From assembly GCA_902728285.1 (NCBI GenBank), contig CACVBU010001039.1:139279-203278 (forward strand): DNA of 64,000 nt. The letters run 5' to 3'. The notes under the pieces were generated by a model. The model made no database searches. It was not told the origin of the DNA and was given only the letters and a program-made list of their open reading frames with translations. Positions 35,001-47,000 of this stretch are shown piece after piece; position 1 is the stretch's first letter, and every line of letters begins with the position of its first letter. Origin of the DNA: Clytia hemisphaerica. Its lineage: Eukaryota; Cnidaria; Hydrozoa; Leptothecata; Clytiidae. A program made the translations under genes and the position numbers.

Positions 35001-38000
35001 TTGGCTAAAAAGCTATAGAATTAATCTCACTTTAGTGAGCGGACTCAACAGAATGTTTATAAATCACAAAATAAGAATCCGTGATTCCTGATTCAAAGAA
35101 AAATAGGAGATTACATTTGTCTTTCAACAGTTCTTCTTCCACTTCATCTTCATCCGAGCCCGGGGGGTACTTAGGCAAAATGGGTGCCGGGTATGTGCGA
35201 GCCATAAGGGTACCTTTTCTCATTCCTCAAAAGTCTCTCAAAGGGGTACAAATTCAAAAGTTAGTCTCTGAAAGGGTCCCAAAATCACAAAAATCAAAAA
35301 TTTCTCTCTCAAAGGGTCACGATTTCCAAGAATTTTGACCAAAATTTGGTGAAAATCAAACCAAAATTTGAAAAAATGGACCATAATTTAGGAAAAAGTC
35401 TCTCAAAGGGTCCCAAAATCACCAAAATTTTGTCTCTCAAAGGGTCGATTTTCGATTTTCGGCTCGGACATACCCGTCACCTCGCAAACCTAATACCCCC
35501 CGGGCATCCGAGATTGCTTTTCCAGAAAAAGAACTCATCATACATAGCTATATCCTGGTTCAAAAGGCTTAATTACAAGAAACAACACACTCTTGGTATA
35601 TGTGTGTTCGACCCAAAATCCATTCGCTTTTAAAGTGTGTACTTTTTATTTGCTACAATGTGGAAAGCATGCCAGCGTTATAAGACTAATTTCCTCAAGA
35701 GTGTTTTCCACATACTGTAGTAGCAAAAAAAAATGCACACTTTTAAAGTGACTTTTGTTGGATTTATTCTAGAGGCCATTGGAAATGAGAATAATTCAAA
35801 ATTCAAAACACCCTTCTCAAAAAATTGACTATACTGTGACCACAGCATCACATTGCAGTTTTCTTCATCACTCCATATTCAAATTTTGCCAAAAGTCTGT
35901 CTCTTCCCTTTTTAAATTTAATGCCTTTACCTATTTTCTGAATATTGTTATTTTTGTCATCTCTTTAAAATTTGTATTTATCAAAACCCAGCTCTACTGG
36001 ATATTTTACATCCTCAGAAACAGAATATAGAGGTAGATCAATGATTACTTTATTTCTTTTAACGGCAAAAAACTAATTCTAAATCCAAAACAATAAATGT
36101 TAATTTTACTTTGAACAATTCATAGATTATGCACAAAATAAATAAATATCAACTGGTTGTTATTCTTACATGTCGTGACATTCTTCGATTTTGTCAGCAA
36201 TAAGTTCGATAAATTTCACTGTTTAAAATGCCATTAATATTTCAAGTCATTTTTGTATCCCTGATTATTATAAGTGATGTATGGATGATCTGATGTTTTC
36301 AATAATATATGTAGTGATGTAAATTTCCACCTTTGTTTGATATCGATAAAAGTCTCCCTCGAATATCAAGCGGGTGAAATATTCCGTCTGAAAACAAAGG
36401 TGCTGCAGTCATTCTAGAAGCGACACAAGTCTTAAGGCTTCACTTTTTCTTGCTAAAGAGAGATTTAAGTATCATCCCTAACAATTCAGACTTGAAACTG
36501 AATTGTCTGGACTAACACATCCCGGATGCAGAAACTTAAAGGGAAGAAATTTCCGTGCTTTTTTGTTCAATTTGATAAAAATCATCGCATTAACAGCAGA
36601 ATTTGTCAAGCCCATCATAAGTGACCACAAGAACATGAATTCCAACCATCCTTTCATTGTTACATTAGTCGTTCTCGAATAGGTTAGGATGTAAATTGTG
36701 ATGAAAATGATGTAGATCGCATAGAAAACAACAATGGAGCTTAGATAATATTTTGCCATTTTGGTGATTGTTTTATCGACATCTTTCATGAGATCTTTGT
36801 TGGTTGCGTCTTTACGGTATCCTTTTATGGTTTTTGCGGCCATGACGTATGATGCTATGATTATGCAGGTAAAAGCCGCATCTAGGAGGATAGTTAAGTA
36901 GGTTGCAATCTGGTGAAAGCCAAAGACGAGCCAGACGATAACTCGGTGTACGAAACAGATTGTGAATGCAATAGCAACCAGGCGATTGATGTAAGATTTG
37001 GTTATCTTAGTTTTGTAGTGTGTTTTATACTTGACTCTAGCGTATCTATCGTAGCCAATCAAACATATCATATATGCTGATAAGCGGCTGAAGAAACCAA
37101 GCAAGGTTGAGATAACAATTTCCAAGGTGCAATTAGATGCTCTTCCGTAAACTTTGAACAGAAAAGTGTGCGACACTGGAGCTATGATGGATAACAAAAT
37201 ATCTGATAAACTGCTAATCAGGAAGAGTCTCATACTCGGAATTTGGATTTGTTTTGACAGGAACAACATAGCGACCACTGTTGAATTCAATATGAAATTG
37301 ATAACTCCGACCATTGAAATACTGTAAAACACCAGAAATGTTTGGTGGCCATCTAGAAGATGAAAACGTTTGTACAGTTCCACACAATCTGATTTTGTAT
37401 CGTTCATTTTCCCTCTAGATATTTCGAGTCTTCGATATCGAATGTCCTTTCGAGATTCAGATGTGAAATGATTGAAAATAAACCTTCCAGCACTGAGTTT
37501 TTTGTTGTGGTTCCCTTAAAAACGTTGTCACTGCTTCAAAGGTTTTCTTCTAAGGTTTTTCTTCCTTCGACAGTTTCTTCAGTTCTTCTTTTGATTATGG
37601 TGTGCACTCTCAAACTTTTGATAATGATTTAGTTTTTACTTTTTCAGTAGCAGGATAGGTCTATTTATACTCCCAAATCCTCCCTAATTATAAACACTCA
37701 TTTGTATCAAATGTTTTATAATCACTTCCCTCACACAGTGCAATGAATTTTTTATAACAATTATTTTGGAATTATATTCCCCTCATGTTACAATAAAGTT
37801 AGCCTAACTTGCTTTTTAGCTATCACTGTTTCAGTTTCAGCATATTAAATTGCAACTCCTCCGCGACATTTTTTTTCTTTCTGATGCATTTACATTTATC
37901 ATTGATAAAATAACCACCCAAGCTTTTTGGTTTTTCTATTTCCATCAGAAACAGCTTCGTTTCATTCTCCTTTCTCGTTCCAAATTGACGACAGTTTGTC

Positions 38001-41000
38001 TCCAATTTTCTTTTCCCAATCCTTTGACCTGGTCTTGCGAAACATTCGAAGAATGAAGATAACTCCTATTTGCCATTTTCGAGAACCATATGGGAAAGTA
38101 TCAAATTTCAAATTTCCCATTGCACCTTCTTTTTCCCTTTTGTCTTAGGCTTTCTAAGATACCCCTTTTTGACTTGTCCGAATTTTTAAGAGTCTTGATA
38201 ATTCATCTCGTAGCTGTTAGAAACAAAGCGTCGTCAAAAACAAGACCTTATTACATCAAAAGAACGTTATTTTCTGTTTCGCAAATAAGAGGGAAAATAG
38301 CTTGCTATCGTCTACGCAAAGTTACGAAAAAGGGAATAATTTAGGAGGCGGGGATAACTTTGAAAATGATGGAGTTAAGCCCGGAGTGAAGGAAGCAGTG
38401 GTGGAGGTGTTTTTTTCCAAACTTTACCGCCACTTTTTTCCGTAAGCCGCCCTAACGCCTTGACTCTGTGCATATATTTTTCGCGCGTTTACTATCCCTC
38501 TAACGGACGATTGCATCTTCTATTATTATCGAAGAAACCTTTACAATTCGAATCTTCGTAACTCGAAAAATTTCCTATTCGCCCTTGCTGCTCAGGTTCT
38601 GGAGTTTGTGTTAGATTTTATTTTATATATAGCCGTCAGTGCTTTAAATCAGCACACTCGGTTAGACCACTTTCACTTCCATATGTTCCATTCACCAGCT
38701 CATAATCTGCTGGCATCTATATATTAATACGCTAAAACGTGTGTGTTTACAACGTTATGTAAAAAGTTTTCGAAAATCTTAAAAAGCTCTACAAAGCCTC
38801 CTCTTCACGGCGTTGAACCATTGTCTTTTTGCACCTCCCGCAGATTTCCTACCACTAGGCTAACTTTGAGACGCCGAGATACTATTTTCTATACAATCAA
38901 TACAGTATTGGAGCTGGATGGGTTAAAATCAACCTTCTACCTAAAATATAATTTTTGATTTTGAAGAATTCTTATTCAGATGCTCTTTAAAACTTTCTGT
39001 TTACAATAGCGACTCCCTATCCCTTCAAAACTTTTCAAAGTCTTTCAAAGCCACTCTCGAATGTCCAGCCATGATGGATGGCCAGCCACGATGGATGGCT
39101 AAAAAAGATCTAAAATATAGTTCTTCTAAGCCATTTAATTAATTGTGGTTAAAAATAGCAATGCAATGTTATCTTTTTTGGATATACCTGGAGGTCCTTT
39201 AATTTGACCGTTGTCTGTTCGTCTGTTACAAGCTTTTCTCGGGATCGGCTCATTAGTTTTTTTTAATTTTTTGCACAGTGATGCAAAGTGGTGATTCCCA
39301 AAAAGTGACGGAGCCCGATTTTCGAGAAAAAAAAAATTTTGGGCAAATTTAGGCCAAAAAGTGCCTAAAAATGGGTTTTTTTAGACTTTGTGTAAAATTG
39401 CTTCATTAGTTTTTTCTGATTTTATGCATAAAGATTGAGGGCAAGGTTCTCTAAAAAGTGGCTGAAGCAGTTTTTTTCGGAAATTTTTTTTTGGCCGTAA
39501 AAATCGGATTTTCTTATTTTGGGAAATTCCCATTTCTCGCGCTTGGATCGATATTTTTTTCTGATTGTTTGCCTAGTAACATAAAATGGTAATCTTTAAA
39601 ATCTGATGAAGTCCGATTTTCAAAAAATAATCTTTTGGGGCAAATTTGGGCCAAAATGTGCCTAAAAATAGGGGTTTTCTGGACTTTGTGTGAAATTGCT
39701 TCATTAGTTTTTTCAGATAAAAGGCAAGGTTTTCTAAAACGTAACTCAAGTCGTTTTTTCCGTAAAATCTCTTCTTATTTCGGGAAATTCCCTTTTGTCA
39801 TATTTAGGGAAAATGAGCTTTTCTCGAGATAGGCTTGGTATTTTTTTCTTATTGTTTGCATAGTGATATAAAATGGCAATATTTAATTTCTGATGGAGCC
39901 CGATTTTCGAAAAAATAATTTTTTGAGCTAATTTGGGCAGAAAAGTGCCTAACATGGGTTTTTTGGACTTTTTGGACTAATTTGAGCTGTGATACTCACG
40001 GTAATCTATTCAAGCTGCTCATTACACTTTCTTACTTTCCTGCTATTTGTCCTATTTTTATCTGATTTTGATCACCAGGTAGGTCCGTTCAGCATGTTGC
40101 TTGTTCTCCTTTCTTTTATAAAATGAAAATTGGTTCATTATTTCGGCAGCTGTCTTTCTTGCTTTAGAGTTCTTTATGTGTATACTGATTCGCTGGATTG
40201 GGACACGCAGCGTGCGACGCTGCGCGTACGGCTAGTTGAACCTAATAGATAACTTCTTTAAAGTCATACATTGCAGGGCTATCTAGCTTGGTATCAATAT
40301 CAAAAAACTGCTTTTCTACCGATGATTCCAATTTCAGATTTATGTTGTGAATTGATTGCAAAGGAATGCACCAAGATGGCTTTGGCATTTTCCAAACCAC
40401 CCTATCCCCCAAAAGAGGTTAGTGTTCTAGACTTTTTTTTTCTTTCAAAGTAATTTTGAAGTATTAATTACCTTTTAAAAGTATTGGGCTTTTCCAGAAA
40501 TAGTCCGTGCCCCCTCGTGCCTTCTACGGGGGATATTCCAGTTTTTCTTGACATTGCTGATTGTCTTTGTGTAAAAGACGATCCACAGAGACAGTATATA
40601 TTATCATTCCTTTTCAGGACTCTATGCTTCTTCTACGAGATGTTTCAAAATCTGTCGATATGTTACTCGCCTGGTATAAATGTTTTCCACTCGATGAAGG
40701 TTAGATCGGCTGTTTCTGATTTACGAAAAGATTTTTTTGCATTTCAGCGCTCTACTAACTACTTTTCCACGTTTTATTGATTAAATTATGAGCTACAAAA
40801 GCAGAAGTAGATTTTTCTACCATTTTACTTAAAAGACATCATTTAAAAAAAATCTCCTAACATTTGCTTGAAAAGCATTTTATAGCAAAAGAAAGAACGA
40901 TTTCTTCCCTTTCGGGGCAGCAAAAATGTTTTATTTATACTCAACTGCTTTGTCAGCATAGAGGCGCACCTCCTTCCCATATTCATATTATATTTCATAA

Positions 41001-44000
41001 TAAATAATACCTTTAAAGGGCTACTTAGACTACACAATATATTGACGAACAATATTCGACAATATGGTTTGCGGACCGTAATGTACGAAGTAAACAACTG
41101 GTACTCTATTATAAAAAGGAATTTTCTTTCTGTAAACAATCCCCCTTTATTGTTGGAATATTGCAAATCGAGCTGACAGTATATTGCGGACTCCTTTTCA
41201 ATATATTGTCGACATTCAGCAATATATCATCAATATATTAGCTGACAATATATTGTGTAGTATATGTAGCCCTTAAGCTTTATTTTTTCACTTTCGTTCG
41301 TTCTTTATACCACTCAGGTCAACTATTGCATGATGTTCTTGAGAAATGTGTGTTGAGTGTTTTGACTTCCGTTGCATCCTTCACAGATTCCACCTTAAAC
41401 ATGAGGTTTGGCATATTCTGAGATTATTCAAAAACAAAATCCAGAAACATCTCGTACATCAGAAGAAGTTTATGATTCGAATCGATTCTAAAAATAGGCT
41501 TCTTTCATTGACTTATCATTAAAAACATGAGGTTGTTGAGTAAAAAATCTGGAAATCTAAGGCTTCATTAATCTGAACCATTTTAAACATGATGTTGAAA
41601 AACCCACTAATATCTGGCTGGAGAGGGGGTTATTGCAAGTCAATTGCTGAAAAACTAAGGCTTCCTCTATTTACTTTACATTAAACACAAGGAATTTTTT
41701 GAACTTTTTGAAAATGTATTATCGTCTTTTCGGTGGTATTTAAGATTCAAATAAGATTTTTAATAATTGTGAAAAATACCTATAGAAGCTCTCTGACAGT
41801 CTCTAGTAGTTTTGGATATATTTTTCATATAATTTCCTTTTTTTCTCTCTCCAGGAAGTCTGATTCCATGATTAGCACTGGATCAGTATGGGAGCATTGT
41901 AAACAATTCAAAAGTCTCCCAGATGGTATGTGTCGTCTCCTATAATTAAAATAAGATTGAAAAATCCGTAACTTTTAAAGAACAATAAAAAGAACTTTTT
42001 TCCGTGTCAGGTTAGTTTTTTCTTATACTACATATTTTATAACCGGGTCTGACAGGCTTTCTTAAAAATCTAACAGCTTCGGACAAGGGTGTTAAGGTTT
42101 CAAACAACCCCTGAAAATTGAAAGTCTCCTTCTTCTTAACTGACTTTAGGCGTTAAACATTATAAACATTTAAGATTAAAAAATCTACTCGTCTCTGAAA
42201 GTTTTTACCTTCATCAAAGTAATTCGATTTGAAAGTGAACTTTTTTCATTGTTGTAGACAATATCAAAGTTGCATTGAGTGGGATCAATTCTTCGTACTC
42301 CTTGATCACTGATGCTATTGAAGAAATTCACCAGGTACAAACAGGTCATCTATGATAAGCTTTCCAATACTATCCTAGATCTGCGAATTTTTGGCAAATA
42401 GATGTCAATTTTTAAACCTAAGAATCTACACATTTTCTAAAATTGATAATTAGTTCTTGAACGGCCTATTCATGATATGCAAATGCACAATTACAAGGTC
42501 TTCTTAAGGGCTACTTAGACTACACAATATATTGACGAACAATATTCGACAATATGGTTTGCGGACCGTAATGTACGAAGTAAACAACTGGTACTCTATT
42601 ATAAAAAGGAATTTTTGGACCTACCCCGGTGGAGGTCCTATAAATTAACCTTTGTCCGTCTGTCCGTCCGTCCGTTAGTTACCAGCTTTTCTCGAGATTG
42701 GCTCATTAGTTTTTTCTGATTTTTTGCACAATGATGCAAAATGGCAATGCCCAAAATGTGACGGAGTCCGATTTTCGAAAAAAAATTTTGGGGGCAAATT
42801 TGGGCCAAAAAACGGCTAAAAAACGGGTTTTTTGGACTTTGTGAAAAATTGGATCATTAATTTTTTCTGATTTTTTGCACGAAAGTAGGGTACCATCATA
42901 GGTATAAGATGGCTTAAGCAGATTTTTGCAAAAAAATTTTGTTGGCTCAAAAAAAACGCATGTTTATCTATAAGAATCACTATTAATAAGCATACATCAA
43001 TGTTCTTAGTCAAATTACTCAATTTTTTTATGAGATAGATGTTTTTTTCTGCTCAAGAGGGCTTACTTTTGAAGAATATGTGTGTTTAGACAGGAAATGT
43101 GGGTTTCTTGGCGTTTTTTTATAGAAAAACTGGCCAAATTCGATATTTTTTTATAAGCACATTATCAATTACTTAGGTATTGGCTTTTCTCGAGATTGGC
43201 TCTTTCATTCTTTATGATTTTTTACACAAAGATGCATATAACTAAACCCTTGAATGTGACAGAACCTGATTTTCGAAAAAAAAAAATGTTTTTGGGCAAA
43301 TTTGGGCCAAAAAACGGCTAAAAAACAGGTTTTTTGGACTTTGTGAAAAAATTTGATCATTAATTTTTTCTGATTTTTTGCACGAAAGTAGGGTACCATC
43401 ATAGGTATAAAATGGCTCAAGCAGATTTTTGCAAAAAAATTTTGTTGGCTCAAAAAACGCATGTTTATCTATAAGAATCACTATTAATAAGCATTCATCA
43501 ATGTTCTTAGTCAAATTACTCAATTTTTTATGAGATAGATGTTTTTATCTGCTCAAGAGGGCTTACTTTTGAAGAATATATGTGTTTAGACAGGAAATTT
43601 GGGTTGGTTGGTTGCGTTTTTTATAGAAAACACTGGCCAAATTCGATATTTTTTTATAAGCACATTATCAATTACTTAGGTATTGGCTTTTCTCGAGATT
43701 GGCTCTTTCATTCTTTATGATTTTTTACACAAAGATGCATAACTAATAACCCTTGATGTGACAGAACCCGATTTTCGAAAAAAAAATGTTTTTGGGCAAA
43801 TTTGGGCCAAAAAAAACGGCTAAAAAACAGGTTTTTTAGACTTGTGAAAAAATTGGATCATTAATTTTTTCTAATTTTCTGCATAAAAGTAGGGTACCAT
43901 CATAGGTAAAAAGATGGCTTAAGCAGATTTTTGCAAAAAAAATTTGTTGGCTCAAAAACGCATGTTTATCTATAAGAATCACTATTAATAAGCATACATC

Positions 44001-47000
44001 AATGTTCTTAGTCAAATTACTCAATTTTTTTATGAGATAGATGTTTTTCTTTTCTCACGAGTGTTTTAGACAGGAAATTTTGGTTGTTTGGCATGTTTTT
44101 TATAGAAAAACTGGCCAAAAATTCGATATTTTTTTATAAGCACATTATCAATTACTTAGGTATTAGATTGATTGGCTCTTTCATTTTCTACGATTTTTTG
44201 CATAAAGATTCATAATTATAAACCCTCAAATGTGACGGAGCCCGATTTTTGGAGAAAAAAATTTTGGGGTATATTTCAGCTAAAAAAACGTGACCTAACT
44301 TATAAACGTGTTAAATGCATAATCCAGGTAGGTCCATCAAAGTATCACTTGTCTTTCTGTAAACAATCCCCCTTTATTGTTGGAATATTGCAAATCGAGC
44401 TGACAATATATTGGGGACACCTTTTCAATATATTGTCGACATTCAGCAATATATCATCAATATATTACCTGACAATATATTGTGTAGTATATGTAGCCCT
44501 TTACATTACATCGTGGACCCAACAGCTGATTGGTTGTAAATGACTTATAATCAGTCAATAAAACACAATTTCAACCAATCAGCTGTTGGGTCCGTGGAAT
44601 ACATTGCAATGGTGCATATCATGAACTCACTCTTAAAAGAAAACGCTGTTCTCACTAATAAGTAAATACCAATACGCACGACTCCCTTCTTTCCCAGGCA
44701 AGAAGAAGTGGAATGACCTTAAAAGGTTATGGTGGCCACTCATTTATACCTTTGGGAACTGTATACATATAATGAAACTGTAAGGGAAACTGTATACTAA
44801 GCACCCTTTGATTTATCTTTGTGCAGACGATAAGAGATCACGACCAAGATTTATTAGATGACATCGATGATGATGATGCTGAAGATGACTTCAATGAGAA
44901 ATGGACTGAAGATGATAAAAATTTGATGAAACCTGTTTTAGGCCTTTTAATGGTAAGCCTGCTTTAAAGACAGGGCTTGCTTTTGGACCTTAATTTAGGG
45001 AGGGTTAATTTAGAAAACATGTTTGAACTTTTATTACTAGAAAAGGTAGAGACTGTAAAGTTAGAGTTGTCTTTATCCTGACTGACTGACTGACTGACTG
45101 ACTGACTGACTGACTGACTGACTGACTGACTGACTGACTGACTGACTGACTGACTGACTGGCTGGCTGGCTGGCTGGCTGACTGACTGACTGACTGACTG
45201 ACTGACTGACTGACTGACTGACTGACTGACTGACTGACTGACTGACTGACTGACTGACTGACTGACTGACTGACTGACTGACTGACTGACTGACTGACTG
45301 ACTGACTGACTGACTGACTGACTGACTGACTGACTGACTGACTGACTGACTGACTGACTGACTGACTGACTGACTGACTGACTGACTGACTGACTGACTG
45401 ACTGACTGACTGACTGACTGACTGACTGACTGACTGACTGACTGACTGACTGACTGACTGACTGACTGACTCGTCTTACATCTGAAAAGAGTATATTTAT
45501 AAACTTGCTAATGTCGTGCATGTCGTACATGCACCATTGCAATGTCTTTTGACATTACTTCACGGACCCAATAGCTGATTGGTTGTAAGTGACGTAAAAT
45601 CAATCGATACGTCACTTTCAACCAATCAGCTGTTGGGTCCGTGGAAGACATTGCAATGGTGCATATCATGAATATCCCACTTTTTCGTGATGTGTCCCGC
45701 ATGATGTGTCCATTCTCATTACAGGCCTCCAAATGTTTATTAAAAAAGATCAAGTCAGCATTGAATAAAATACAAGTTGGTAAAAATTCGAATATTCCAT
45801 CAACCATCGGCTCAATGAATAAAGAAATTGATCGGTTGGTACTGGACCATATACAACACATCAGTCCCAGGTAATTCACACATTCATACTTTCGATTCAG
45901 AAAAAAATCTTCTTTTTCAAAAGTCCCTTCTCGGCTTAAGGCCGCTACCCACTCAGCGTTATGACCTTTAAAGGCCACAGATATCATATTCTTTTACACA
46001 CTAGATAGGCTGACTTCTCACAGATTTACCGTGGGTTTTCGAACGTTCGAATTTCAAAACATTCGAATCGCGCTGTCGACAACCAGAATTGAAAAGAAGA
46101 TGGCAGACTAGTTAGTTCTAAAACTGGACACGCTTCCTTTTATATGAGAAGCCCGATCCAGCCACCTCTTTTTGTATTGGAAGTTTATCGTAGCTTGGAT
46201 CACGAGATTTACGTTTGGCTACGTTTCTAGAGATTCTTCTCCCACCCTTTTTCGTCATGAGCAAATTTTTTTGGACATTGCCAGTCCCCTGGTTTACTAT
46301 ACTAGCATCCTGAGAATTATAACTTTAAGATTATTTTAGAGTCTTTAGTAACTAAGTCTGTTAAAACGATTATTGAAAGGAGGGAATGGTGTCTCTAAAA
46401 GATTTATTTTTTAACTTCAGTGTGGATGATCTAGTAATGGTGATATATCCTCCACTACAAAGAAAAGATCTACACAATTTTGTAAGTTCCTGTTTGCTGT
46501 CGTCACTGTGTTTTAAGAAACTGATTTGTACATGATTTAAGAAAAAGTTACTAAAAGGCCTAAACCATCTAAGACTTGCTATTACTCCTGTGCCATATTA
46601 ATTATTTTGAATATCTTATTATAATTTTTAGACAAATAAACTAACAGATTTGCTGAAAAAGACACTAGAATTCCTCAGGTAGGTGATTTCTCAAGGCACA
46701 TTTTTTTGGCAACTTTTAGCAAATTATATTCTTTAGAGTAGGGTATGCACGATTTCTCTTTCGTTTTAAGATTTGAAAACTCATTGCACATGATTTGTTT
46801 TGATATCACTTGATGAGTATACTTTTAACTCAATTCTCTTTGAAAATTGCATGATCCCCGTTTCCTTGGTAAAGTATAGGCTCCCTTTTCAATTGCTTGC
46901 TATCTACCATATCCTTCTCTTTAAATGCCGATTATAAGAATATCATAATGTACTATTTTCAAGTTCCTTGTAAGACCCAATTGTGGGTTGAGCCTAAAAC

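Noticed and set aside
42816..44024. Repeated minus-strand ORFs starting MSNLTKNIDVCLL
   Set aside because: They recur once per tandem unit of element X, with frame changes between copies.
44964..45542. 192-codon Ser/Val/Gln-repeat protein
   Set aside because: It is the translated (ACTG)n microsatellite; no splice or family support.
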